Assembly: GCF_918797505.1 (NCBI RefSeq)
Contig: NC_092796.1
Coordinates: 56,512,851-56,576,850 of the forward strand
Length of the DNA: 64,000 nucleotides
Direction of reading: 5' to 3'
From: Bemisia tabaci
Taxonomy: Eukaryota; Arthropoda; Insecta; Hemiptera; Aleyrodidae
Position 1 is the first letter of the stretch. Each line of letters starts with the position of its first letter. The notes beneath the pieces are model-generated. The model searched no databases and was not told where the DNA came from. It saw nothing but the letters and a program-made list of their open reading frames with translations. The translations under genes were made by a program, and so were the position numbers. Below are positions 36,253 through 48,035 of the stretch, one piece after another.

Positions 36253-36710
36253 GCAATCGCGTTGCCTGCAATAAACCTCGAAATTCGGGTGAGCCATTCG
36301 GCACAGCACCACTTTAGCGCACTATGCTTTCAAAGCCTTTGAGAGGCATTAAATTCAATTTGAATGTTCAAACCGTGTAAAATAAGTTTTCAGGGCTCAC
36401 TGCGTTCAGAAATCGCTGATAATCTGTCCACAAAACAACTTTTTTAAAGATAAATTGCTGCGAATTTCAGTTCCGAGGCGTTACGCTCGAGGTCCGCCAA
36501 TAATCGGCCGTAATGACTCGTATTCGTTTTGAAAAAAGAGAAATGAAACGACGGGGATAGGAGAAAAGGCATTGATATGGGGACAACAGGCGCCTCTTCA
36601 GAGGGAAAAACGCCCTTTTGCACTTGATTTTCAAATAAAAAGGCGCCTTTGGGTCTCGTATTTTCGAAATGAACACTCTCTCGTTGGCGCCTCTTCTTAA
36701 CAAGAGGCAT

Positions 36711-36970
36711 ACCGATGAAAGCAGAGCAAAACCACGTATCTCCATTGTGGTGTTTCAAAATGTCCGCTTCTGTTGATGTATTTTTCGAAAAGAAACAAGC
36801 GAACTTCATAGCTTGAAATTTAAACAGAATATTCTGTTGACGGATAAAAAAATCATGGGAGTTTAAAAGAAATTACGTTGAGCGGGCCTTCAAAGAAAAA
36901 ATCAAATATAACGAGAAGTCTGCAACGTCGCAAACGGGGATACGCGATTTAGCGCTTCGATCATCGATAT
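36711..36970. mobile_element. MITE family B copy
   Basis: It runs from ACCGATGAAAGCAGAGCAAA to the end GCTTCGATCATCGATAT, 260 bp. Blocks include GTGGTGTTTCAAAATGTCC, CATAGCTTGAAATTTAAACA and AGAAGTCTGCAACGTCGCAA. The terminal repeats are diverged but recognisable. Confidence 0.75.
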
Positions 36971-37089
36971 TCGGAGAGGCGCGTGACCTCAGTGGTCGGC
37001 TAGTTGCTTCATTTATAAACCCGAGTAAGAGTGTAGCACTGTAGATAAGTGAGTAATGCGGTTGTTCTACACTTCTCTTGATGAAGAGT

Positions 37090-37330
37090 GACGACGCAAA
37101 TGACGCCTTCATTTGGAGAAGATACTTCCTAGCGTAGCCTGAGAGGCCGAATAGTTGCATCATTCAAAAACGGCGTCTTGAATTTGAAGGACGTCTAAGC
37201 GATGGAGTGACGGCGCATAAAAGCGCCTTCATTGTGAAAAGATACTTCCTAGCGTGGCCTGAGAGGCCGATGTCATTAAAACCCCATCAACAGAGCAGCG
37301 TTTTGAATTTGAGCAACGTTTGAGCTCAAG
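37090..37330. repeat. 120-bp tandem repeat, about two units
   Basis: GATACTTCCTAGCGTAGCCT followed by GAGAGGCCGA ends at 37150, and its near copy (GTGGCCT for GTAGCCT) ends at 37270, a 120-bp step. Upstream of each lies a GACG.CGCA..GCGCCTTCATT block. A CGTCTTGAATTTGA block at about 37173 recurs as CGTTTTGAATTTGA at about 37300. The surroundings are GC-richer than average. Confidence 0.75.
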
Positions 37331-40148
37331 TTCAGCTTGGTAGATGAATACGTGTTCATACGGCCGATAGGTAGGGCTCGAATGTAACTTTCCGGAGCTG
37401 AAAGGTGTTAAATAATAAATTATCATCCCAGGAGCCCACATTGAAGTCCTGTAAATTGTTTATTGGATCGCTTCAATTTTTCAGTGTACCTCAAACTAAC
37501 AAAAATTAAGGACAAAAAATTCAAACTTTATGTCTGACCTTAATATGACTGACCAGTGGTCAGGAAAAAACGAAAAAGGTTGAGGGCTGAAAACCGAGAG
37601 ACAGAGTTAAAATGAAAGTCCATTCCAAAATGTACAAATCAACTCCCTGACCCTCCCAAACCTGAGAATAAAGTCTTTCTCTGCCAACTTCAATGACAAG
37701 TCCAAGCTACCGCAGTATTGCCATAAAAAAACAAAAATACCAATAAATCTTGTCTGATAAAAAAGATAATGACTTAAAAACTATTGTGAATTATTTGCCC
37801 TTTGAAATTCTCTTTTGTTTTAATTGCATGTATATTACCGAAAGGCTAAATGGCCAAAAGTGAGAAATTGAGAATAATAATGAAAATTGTTCCATTTTAA
37901 ATTTTATGAATCTTTGAGGCCACCAAAATGAATGGATGTAAGAAAGAGCAAATCTAATTTTTGGCACTTAAGCCCTTTCATGTATGTATGTTTCAATTCA
38001 TTATGATTAAGGTTCTTTAATATGCTCTGAGAGTTTAAATTGGAGTACATTTTGCAATAAGGAACCACTATTTCTGGCTCTCTTATAAAGGCACATACCT
38101 GCATAGGGAAACCAGTGGCATGTATGTTGTTTCTAAAATGGGCCAAAAATAGTGGTTCCTTGATGAAAAATGGAATCCAATTATTAATTTTGGTCTGCTT
38201 CGATTACCTAGTAAGTTTACTAGTTGATGAAAAAAGGTGATGAGATTCGGGGTGGATTGGTAAGTAGCAAACAGAAAACCATTTTACATTCCGCTTACCA
38301 TTTTAATAACAATAACAGCATATGAATATTTTGATGATTGTTTAAATAAATCTATATCCGGTGCGCAAACAACATGAGATATCTAAGAGTATTTTTAGCT
38401 TAAAAGACGGAGAAAAAAATGAATCATGATTACAGAATTAATTATGGTTTATGGCTCATATAATTTAAGCTTATAGGTTTGGAGAATCATGCAGTTTCCT
38501 TAAGTCAGATCGCGAGATAATTTTTTTTCCTTTAAACTGAGCAATAAAATAGTATCAATCTTAGTAAGTAACTTATGGTGTCATTATGAAATCTACTTTG
38601 TGTTTCTTAAAATAGTGTGACATCACTATGATGTCACACCACCAAGAACTCAGTCATCACAGTGACATCAGTTGTTTTACTCATGATAAAAAGTCGCAAT
38701 TTCACTTACATTTCTACATTTTAAGTCCTCACTGGGTGAAAATTGCTCACTCAAAATTGTGAATTTATCTCGGAAAGATACTTTTTATGTTGAAAAATAA
38801 AGCCTATAGGAAAAATATGGTGGTAAATAATGGTTCATTTGATTAAATGCCATCCAATTGCAAGAGGGTACAACGGAAATTAAATTATTACAAATATTTA
38901 GATTAAAGAAGATAAAATGAGAATAAAAGTAAAAAATAATAATTAAAACATCAGTAACCAACACAATTATCTTAAATTATTGTTCAGCAGTTCCTGATGG
39001 TGATTTTGTCCAACTCTTGGAACCCAAAGAGAGGGTGATCTGGTAAGAACTAGTGATATGAAAATAGACTATTCTCCTGCAAGAACAATAACGTTTTGAT
39101 GTAGGTATAAGAGACTAAATGACTGACTCATGAACAATAAATATTTTACTAATTCTTTGAAAATGTTACCTTTTCTGTTTCCTGATCTGCGGGATTTTTC
39201 CATTTTTCTTTGAATATGAATCCTAATGAAAATGAAAAACTAACAAAATAATACCCAATTAATTTTTCATTATGACGAATCAAGCCTACTCTTCTTCAAC
39301 ATTGATATCTTTGAGAAGAGCAAAATTTACTTTTTTTATTTAAATGATACCTTGAATTATTCCCCAATTAGGATGAAACCTCTCGCGTACCATGAGAACA
39401 GTGTTCTGCCTCCTCTCTAAAATTTTAGAAGCCACCTTGGCCGAATGGCCCAATTTTTGAGTGCCATCTACTATTTTTTAGGAGCCAAATCAACTTTTTA
39501 TGGATGCATTATGAGCTACCGCTACTTCAAAATTGCAAGTGTGAGAAAATCGGCAGAATGCGTTAACATTTTTAGGCACCTTGATGACCTAGCCCCCCCC
39601 CCCTCCCCGAATTTTTAGGTGCAAAGTGCCTTTGGAAGGTGGAGCACTGCTTGAGAAATGGAAAAATTAATCCGCTAAGGCAGTAGTGCCAAAGTCTTTA
39701 CGTTTCTCTGAAAGATACCACAAAGTTACCAAGATCAGCGTCATTGGCTGAGAATAAATCATTCATTCAGCCCACCCTGATTCATGTCGATTGTGAAACT
39801 AAGAAAACATTGGTCTTGATCGCAAAGTTTCGAAATTCCTCTTCTTACTACAGTTTTTCGCGACAAAACTGATTCTCATACATTTACTTGATAGATAAAG
39901 AATAAACAACATTACACAAATTGAAAACAATAAGTTTCACTTCACTAATTTAAATGTGAAAGGTGGAAAATTTACAACATAGGAGACAGAGTTAGTTTTT
40001 TTAGTTTCACTATTGATGTATGTTTCCCATGAAATTGAGAACTTTTTTCCTTTCACTTACGTTCATTGAAGTTTTTGTTCCAATTCAAAGAACACCATCA
40101 GGGTAAAAAGAGGATGTAAACTCCATTTTCAAATTGCACACTTACCAT
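37331..40148. other. Intergenic AT-rich stretch between MED10 and the ENT4-like gene
   Basis: Apart from the family D element at 38042-38178 and C-rich runs near 39594, I see nothing supported here: no conserved frame and no RNA gene. Confidence 0.5.
38042..38178. mobile_element. MITE family D copy
   Basis: The left end GGAGTACATTTTGCAATAAG, then GAACCACTATTTCTGGC, is mirrored on the right by GCCAAAAATAGTGGTTCC and a diverged ATGGAATCC end. It has the same layout and size as the copies at 20809, 53036 and 58809. Confidence 0.8.
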
Positions 40149-40154
40149 TTTATT
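40149..40154 (-). terminator. Likely MED10 polyadenylation signal
   Basis: A minus-strand AATAAA lies about 80 bp beyond the MED10 stop codon, the usual position for a short 3' UTR. Other hexamers occur farther away. Confidence 0.45.
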
Positions 40155-40233
40155 CTGTAGGTCCTTGGAGATTGAATATGCCTAGGTTTGGGTCCATGAT
40201 CATGGAGAAATCAGGAGCTGCTGGATTTAAACA

Positions 40234-43200
40234 CTAAGAGGAGGGTCGCTCATCGCCTCTGATAGCCCGATACTTTGCCAGTTCATTCGGGAATACGCTA
40301 CTCAACTCGACCAACAGGTGAGCTTTGAACTTTCTGTAGGCGTCAATTTTACCTTTGACTTGCTCATTTTTGGTAAGTGCTTTTTCGATGCAGTCTTTGG
40401 TATACAGCTGAGGATTGCGACCTTGGTCAATATAGCTGATAGGAAAAAGAAAGAAAAAAAATTCCCGTTCAGAATTTGAAAGAAAAGATAAGGTACAAAA
40501 AACAGAGAAATCTGGCAAATGCAAAATTAAATTTCATTTTTTTTAATTGGTATTCTTTGTTTGATTCATTTGAGACTAATTCTGGTTGAATCATATAAGT
40601 GGGACTAAATTGTTTCAGAAAGTGTACATTTTTATATTATTTCATTTTTGTTATGTTACTTTGATTTTTCTAATTTATGCCTTGCTGCCATTTCTATACT
40701 TCACTACATAAATATATGTATAGAGCCCAAAAAAATCTTTGCCTTCATCATTTATTAATTGTAGAAAAAACAGACTTATCAATTTTTCATTGGACTACGT
40801 ACCCATTTATAAATCAAGGCTAATACTGATGACAAAAGCGCAAAACCTTGTACCTCCATTGCAGCATTTCAAATTTTCCGCTCATGTTTCATTTATTCAA
40901 TGAAAAACAAGCAGACTTTACAGCTTGGAATTTACAAAGAATATTCTGCTAACAGAGAAGAAAAATTGAAGATGTTTTCAAGAAATTACGATAACTAATT
41001 TCCCAAGGAAATAATAAAAAATATGACGGAAAGTCTGCTATGATGCAGACAAGAGATACGTTGATTTGCACTTTAGCCATTGATATGGAACAAATGGGTT
41101 TGGCAGTTCTGCTTATTTTTCCGAGCATCTCCGCACCGAAAGACTTTCACAACATACATTCCCACCAAAATTGTAAATATTTCAATGAAAATGAGAAGCA
41201 GCGGAATACTTTGGCCAATATTGCCACTCCAATTAGGATGAGCAACCTGGCAATAGCAGGTCCACTATCCTTACTTTAGGAGACTATATCCTGGAAATGA
41301 CAAAATTTAATGATTTAAGAAGGAAAAAATATTTTAACGGACTTTTGAACTTATACTTAGAATAGTAAAATTATAATGAGTAATTAATAGTAGATTTATA
41401 GGGAGTTTCTGTCAGGATGACAATACTTTTTCTACCAAATGGAGAAAGCTTGGAAATGGCAACTTATTTAACTCATAGCCATGCTTTGACAAGCAGTACA
41501 GATTTGGAAAGGATATTAGGTCAAAAGAAAAATTCTAAGAACTTACTCAAATACTTCGAGCGGGACATGAACATCTTGAACTTGTGATTTAAGTTTATCT
41601 ATTTCTTGAAGACCAAAAACCATGGTTTGACTGGGAACAAAAATCAAATGAACTAAACACTGTCGTGAAAAATGATTTTTCATAAAGTTTTCCTACCCTC
41701 CATATCTTCTTGAATTGAATAAATTTCCCAAGTTCAGGTAAAACTGCCTCATTACTTAAGATAAAAGGGAGGACTGTGCTACAATTTGAACGAACCTTTC
41801 AAAGTTGTTTCAAACAGCACAGCCATAAATAGACTATTTTAACACCTCACAACCTCTGATCACTATTGTAGTGCTGCCCAAGAAAATACACTGAAGCAAA
41901 TTAAACATATCGACGGTGAAAGTCGGCAATCACATAACTCGTTTGCGGTGTCTGAAAATCTCCGCCTCTAGGTCATTTTTATAAAGGAGAACAAATTGAT
42001 ATTATTTCTTGAAGTTTTTGCAGAATTTTCTTCGCATTGAGGAGAAAAATCATGACAGTTTTAAAGAATTGCCGTTGAGTAGTTTTCCATTTAAAAAATA
42101 AAGTATGACAGGAAGTCTGCGACGTCGCAAACCGAGTTATGTGATTGCCGACTTTCACCGTCAATATGTGTTTTAAGGTACATTGCACTTCTATCAAAAA
42201 ACGACACCACTCATCTTTATGAGTCCTGATGCAGAAAAGTGTGCTGTACTAATGAGTTGTTAAATTCATGAACTTCATAGAACTTGCGCTTCTGTTGGCA
42301 AATTCAATTTTACCTCACTCAAACAATTCAACAGTGCCATCGCATTCAGCAGGAATGCACAGATTATGTTAGTAATCTAGAACGCAAGGTCAACAGACCC
42401 AGGTTAGTCCATCAGGAGAGTTGAGTGCAATGATCTTTGCCAAGTGGCGGCGAGAGCTATCCGTGTTGCCAAAAGTATCCCTGATTTGTTTGTCCCACTT
42501 TGCTATTCCCTCAATCCAATTACATTGGTCTTATAGGATCAGGGAGATTGGAGGAGGGGGGGGACTTTGCAAACATGACAGTGTAGTGGTGAAACAACAA
42601 ATCAAGGGAATTTGCCGTCAGTTCGGAAAATTCCAAAGAACATCTTCTTAAAGGACTGACCTGGGTCCATCGACCTTACCTAGGTTGAAATGTAATGTAG
42701 TTCTTCTTCTTCAAGCAAATGTGGTGGAAAAAAGGCCTGTAAGCACACTAATCACCGTTGTGAAAACAGAATGTCAAACTGATAAAACAGCTGTGCCAGT
42801 CAGTGACAGCCCCATAGTATCACTGATCAAAAACTTAGAAACTCATGCTTAAGTAGAGCCATTTGGTAGTAAGCTGTGCTTGCCGGTAGTGAGCTGTACT
42901 AGCCAAAAGTAAGCTGTGCTAGCCATTAGTAAGCTGCGTTTGACAGTGATAGCCCCACGGTCTTTCTGATCGACACTCACGCCTCATTGCCATACTGGCT
43001 CTTCGTAAGTATTCCATTCATAGAGCAAGATATAAGTTACCGATAGAGATACTACGTCAGGCGGAAGTAGCCCAACAGGTGCTATCTTAAAATTAACGAA
43101 AAGAATTAAAAGTCAGTGGCTCACATTTTTTGGTTGAGAACATTTTGTCCTTGCGGCTGAAAATCTGCAACAATAATTCTAATTTGACGCACATTCTCGA

Positions 43201-43246
43201 TGAACATCTCGAGTTGTGTTTCAAGATTTTCCAAAGGAGCTGTCAT
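40234..43246 (-). CDS. MED10: Mediator of RNA polymerase II transcription subunit 10 (MED10), 3 exons
   Basis: Coding exons in gene order are 43125-43246, 41547-41630 and 40234-40435; phases agree and give 135 residues, the same length as human MED10. MED10 is a small essential subunit of the Mediator middle module, bridging activators and RNA polymerase II in the nucleus. Conserved stretches are LENLETQLEMFIENVRQIRI, DFQPQGQNVLNQK, GLQEIDKL, VPLEVF, YIDQGRNPQLYTK and KNEQVKGKIDAYRKFKAHL, ending in ELAKYRAIRGDERPSS. The residue between VF and YIDQG is Asp, formed across the exon 2/3 junction, where many homologues have Glu. The start is the ATG of MTAPLENLE; the upstream frame has no family similarity. 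Intron 1 carries a family A MITE and a 292-bp inverted-repeat element, and intron 2 carries a family B copy. Confidence 0.95.
40824..41086. mobile_element. MITE family B copy
   Basis: It ends GCACTTTAGCCATTGATAT, mirrored by a diverged TGATGACAAAAGCGCAAAAC on the left. Internal blocks are GCAGCATTTCAAATTTTCCG, CAGCTTGGAATTTACAAAGA, TTTTCAAGAAATTACGATAA and TATGACGGAAAGTCTGC. It lies in MED10 intron 2. Confidence 0.82.
41907..42167. mobile_element. MITE family A copy (young, 261 bp)
   Basis: It runs from ATATCGACGGTGAAAGTCGG to the inverted GCCGACTTTCACCGTCAATAT and is nearly identical to 20080-20340 over its whole length. The nearly unchanged terminal repeats point to recent movement. It lies in MED10 intron 1. 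Confidence 0.9.
42386..42677. mobile_element. 292-bp inverted-repeat element
   Basis: The left end AAGGTCAACAGACCCAGGTT, then AGTCC, is mirrored on the right by GGACTGACCTGGGTCCATCG, then ACCTT. The middle is unique, with a short G run. There is no transposase. It lies in MED10 intron 1. Confidence 0.75.
42867..42946. repeat. 20-bp minisatellite, four units
   Basis: Four consecutive 20-bp units start at 42867, 42887, 42907 and 42927. Each resembles TAGTAAGCTGTGCTAGCCAT with a few substitutions. On both sides lie similar blocks, GTGACAGCCCCATAG before and GTGATAGCCCCACGG after, so a larger unit may have been duplicated too. It lies in MED10 intron 1. Confidence 0.88.
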
Positions 43247-43843
43247 GACGAATGGTTTAGTGTAGGGATGTTCAGAATTCGTTGATGTCCTCGCTGAATT
43301 TAGGAAGACACCTCGAGGTAAGTCCCTATTTTGATTCACGCATACGAATACAAGCAATTTAATTTTCTTGGGAAGAATTAGGAAAAGAGAAAACGGGACT
43401 ACATACGAAACGAACTTGTCGGAAAAATCTTATCTTGCAATGCAAAGAAATGTAAACAACAAAAATCATGGAGCGACATCAACCATTTTGGTTAATGATG
43501 TCGTATTCAGAGCATTGATGTGGCGCGAAGTTTGAAAAGCGAAAAGACCGCAAGGACTTGGAGTTCGATTTCCTGAAAAGTTATAGTGTAAGGATGAAAA
43601 AAAAAGAAGTAAGTAACGATGGTTATGGCCTCAACAGCAAAAATTACATTTCAAGCCCCTTTAAAAATTTGAGTAAAATCATTTTCCCACTTTATATGGA
43701 TGGGAGTCTGAGCAGATTGTGGAGTTGAGCCAGAAAAAACTTCCTTGATACATACCTATATGGAACAATTTTTCAGGTATGAGGATTAGGCATGTGCATA
43801 GGTTTGGCTGCTGAATCAGAACTCGACTTAAGTTTTTCTGTTA

Positions 43844-45028
43844 TACAGCGTGTCCGGAAGTTAACGTACTTAAATTTCAGGATCGATTTTTCGGCTCAAA
43901 CTATGACTTTTTTTTCCTTATACACATAATATTGCCCGAAAACGCTTCATAAGTGAGTTACGCGCTTCCTTTGCTGTACATGCGCTGAGTATGCTTTCTT
44001 TCAGTCCTTGCTCCTTGCAGTAAAAATTGTCTCCCTAGCAAGGAGCTTCGAAAATCTGAAACTCTTCTAAAGCTCTGTTGCGTCGAAGGACGCGTTTCTG
44101 GAGAATTTTGTGCAGTACAATCTCGGCTTGATTTTTCGCGCTCTCTCACATGCAGTGATTCATTTATCCAAATATCATCTACCGAAAAAGCTAACGTAAT
44201 TTGAAAATTCGGGAACGCTTGTAACGTCATTTTCCGAAGATATTCGCCCTTGAGGACTTAAAAAATAACCGAAGACATTCATCCTTGAAAACACAAAAAA
44301 TTAACGGTACGCCAAAAAATACCCTCTAACGCAGAGTATCAGCTGCCTACTTATACGACGAAATAACGTGGAGTTTCAAATTAAAAGAAAAAAAAATGGC
44401 AACTTTGGAAGCGCACAGCTCACCTATGAAGCATTTTCGGGCAAACGAGTACACGGGTCAAAAATCATATTTTGATCCGAAAAATTGCTCCTATGCCGTG
44501 GGTTATGAACGACATAGGGCAAAACGATTGAAAACCAAATGAATTAATCAATAGGTATGATGTCTTTGAACCTATCCATGCTAAAAAATATGATAAATTA
44601 TCATTATATTTAATAATATGAGACTTTAAAGGCCGAAAATGTCCGGTCGGTTACGCGTCGCCAACCCCGATTTTGAAGCAAAAGAGCAATTTGCGGTAAC
44701 AAATCAGTACTGATCATGAACTCTTTGGCAATATTTGCTGAAAAGAGACTCTAATGTTCAAGAAAATTGCCAGTTTGAACTGAAATGTTTATTATTGAGC
44801 GAGAAAAGTCATTAGAAAGAGGTGTCGCCACATTTGGCGACAAATTTTTGCAGTTGTATTAAGTGCAGTGTTTATCTCGCCAGATGGAGTCAGGAGTTTC
44901 AAAACTGCCATCAAATTGTTCGCTGAAGTCTTCTCGACAAAACCATTACTGATAAGTCAGTTTTTTTTACAATGAAAACTTTAATTATTAAGAAAAAGTT
45001 AGATTAGTTAACTTCCGGACACCCTGTA
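43844..45028. mobile_element. Fold-back element with Tc1/mariner-type termini, 1.2 kb
   Basis: The ends TACAGCGTGTCCGGAAGTTA and TTAACTTCCGGACACCCTGT, then A, are inverted repeats of the TACAGGGTGTCCGGAAG kind seen at many mariner-like elements. A second inverted pair lies inside. The left arm at about 43873-43972 (with CCCGAAAACGCTTCATAAGT) mirrors 44405-44500 (with CTATGAAGCATTTTCGGG), so part of the element folds back on itself. No intact transposase is present; the 90-codon minus frame at 43958-44230 shows no DDE motif. It lies between MED10 and TOP2. Confidence 0.75.
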
Positions 45029-48000
45029 AAATCTTTTCCTGGGTAATGAGGAGGTTCAGGGGGAAAAACTGAGGTCACTTTCAGACTTGGTGCTAAAAAT
45101 TATAGAGAAAATTATGTATTCCTCTATGTCATGAGGAAAATAATTTCTGCAGACCTGTGTGGTACTTCTGCACAATTCTTCATAAATAATTATAGCCTTC
45201 AGAAGCTTAGCAATTACTAAATCAATTCATAAATAAGTGAAAACAAAATTCTTAAATTTCCGATACCATGAATCATTTCCATGTTTAAATATTTGCACAG
45301 AATTTAGGTTTCATGGACAATTAACTCTCAGAATCATTTAATTGGGTGCTTTTTGACAATGTAATTTCTGAATCTACACTAGTACCACTTTATTTGCGTG
45401 GGCCTTACATGCATGAGACTGCCATTTATCTTGACACAATGGTCAATTCTCTGCTAACTGCACAGTGGGTGATGATTTTCTGATATTTTCATCAAGGAAA
45501 TTTTTGCTGTAAAAATAGAAAACAAGTGGGATGATACCAGGAACTATCTTTTATTGATCTGATGCAATGAAAAATGCCAAGAGACTATTTTCATGTATTT
45601 ATTAAAATAAAAAATAAAAAAAGTGTTTTTTAAAAAGGAAAAATATTTGGAGATAAAAAAATGTTGACCGGTAGAAGTTACCAATTTTAAAAGCTTGTAA
45701 CTGGCTAACTAACATCTACTTCGAAAGAGCTCACGAAACCACTTCCTGAGTATTCATTTCGCATTTACATGACATTAAGATCATAGGTACAAGACACAAA
45801 AGAAAAGTGATAAGATTTTATCCGTTCTCGCTGGGTTTGTGCTATTCTTAAATTTTGAATAGAAGGTCTACAAGATTGCATTATTAAAATTAACTTTGTA
45901 ATTGAAACTTCCTGGTTAGGCTGTCCTGAAAATAATGCAACAATTGAACTTATGAGTGAACATAAAAGCTATTGCTATGCGATTTAGGCAAAACTCTGAA
46001 TGGAGTATGCAATTGGCAATGTGTGCAAAACTTCCTGTGCTCACAAGATAAAAAAAAAATGGGTTAAAATTTTTTCCTTGACTCCAACGAGATCTTCAAC
46101 ATTTTGTTTTGCGAAGGTAAATAGCTTGTATCATTTGTACTACAGTGCAAAAACTGCATTACTTTCAGGGCGAAAAAAAACCCTAGTATAAAAACAACAT
46201 TAAAACAGAAAATTGGATACAATTCAATGACTCATTTTAAATACTACCTGCTGTCAACTGGTAATCTACCATCTGCGTAGGAGAAAAAAAGGTATCAGCT
46301 TGTGATGGTTGAAACTTTCACACATTCATACTTTTTCGGGGAAAAAGATAGCATGAACTTACTGCAAGTTTCAGATAAATGAGTGAGATGAGGCTTGAAA
46401 TGGGCTAAACCATCTGCATTAAAGCATGATAGTGACCTGAGACAACAAATCGAGGCAGTCATTAATGAAGAAAACAGCAGATATGATGAGCCTGATCTCA
46501 CAATTATTGTGATCACAACTTAAATAGCTTAATAAAATTGCCACAGAGGTACATAAATGGAAAGTTAAAATATGCAACAATTGGCAGATGGTTGATTACT
46601 TATGACGAGCAACCTACTTGACAGGGAAAACTGAGGATTCTAGAGTTTTTAAAATGTTGTATAAAATTTGTTTTTAAAATACTACTTCCGTAAATTACGT
46701 CAGAATTTTAAGAAAAATTTATGTGGTGAAGGATTCGTAATACATACATGTATAAAAACCTACATGTCGTCCCTTTATGAACATAACTAGGAGCATTCAC
46801 ATACAATTTAATTCAGTACAGAAAATGTAATTTCAACAAGCCCAATAGCTTACTTCAACTCTCTACAGAATGTTCGCAGAGTTATGTACAGAGTTTCTAA
46901 AAAAATGTATTTGTTTTTCTGATACATGGAGAGAAAACAGTGAGATTGAAAATAGAATAAGTACCTCCTTCTTGAAAATAAAACCGAAGATGAAAACTTC
47001 ATACGTACTTTCATTTTAAACTTTAAAAAAAGAGATCCATGTGGCCTAACTTTTAGAAAGATTCAGTACAAGTAGTCCTTAACTTACAATGATTGACTTG
47101 GAAAAAAGTCTACAATTTTAACATGCTTTCATACTTCAGTCTGCATTTTTTTTTCACCTTGCTTTGGTTGCTACGTTGTAAATTGATAAATGCACCAGCT
47201 GAGACTAATGGCTGAATAAAATGTTTCATATAATTTCTTTACACAAAATTAACGCTCTGTTCCATGCTCAAAATAATGTTCAGCACTAAAGAAAAAGTTA
47301 GACTTTGACCTTGAGTGCAGGATGCAAAGTTAAAATGTACAATATTATCACAATTAAGACCATTAGACTATCTATTATTCTACATCAGAAGCGCTTGAAA
47401 TTTAGTTAGCAACTGTACAGCAATTCAAAGAAAGTCCAGAAATTGATTTAGAAGTTGTTTCCCCCTATTGCGGCAAAACATTTCAATTTTCAAAAAAATA
47501 AGGTAAAATATACTCAAGAAAGATTCTAGGTGGCGGTGGCCACCCTGGCCCAATCCTAATAGAAATAACCAAAAATATGTGTTACTTAAATGAGTTTGAA
47601 ATACCTTAGTTTCCATTAGCACTTAGGAAAAACGGGACGAATGTAAAAATAGCTAACACTAAAGAGCTAAAGATGCTTAAAATTAGGAGACAGTTATCAA
47701 GATTTGCTAATGCCAATGAAAAGGAACATTAACGGAGGAATCAAAAAATACCAATATGTAGTTATAAATACTTGGAGAAAGATGGAAGCTTCTGTGTTCC
47801 ATTATTGTTCCATTATCTTCTTAAATTAGAGAGGAAGATTCTTTTAGAGGACAGAGAGAATGATTCACCTAAAATAAAGCTTCATTGTTTAAATCACATC
47901 AAGCAAAGATCTCCATAATAGGATTAAAAGGACAGTTATTTACAAATAAATTAAAAAAAAAACAACAAGAAAATTCCATTAAAAAAGGACCTCTGATGTT

Positions 48001-48035
48001 ACATTCTTGTTCACCGGAGAATTTCAGCATCTTCT
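45029..48035. other. TOP2 downstream and 3' UTR region, no gene seen
   Basis: This is AT-rich sequence between the fold-back element and the TOP2 stop. Part of it must be TOP2 3' UTR, but I see no obvious AATAAA on the minus strand within several hundred bases of the stop. No conserved frame or repeat is recognised. Confidence 0.45.

Noticed and set aside
43958..44230. 90-codon minus-strand frame as a possible transposase fragment
   Set aside because: No helix-turn-helix or DDE/D signature is visible, and it lies within an inverted-arm region.
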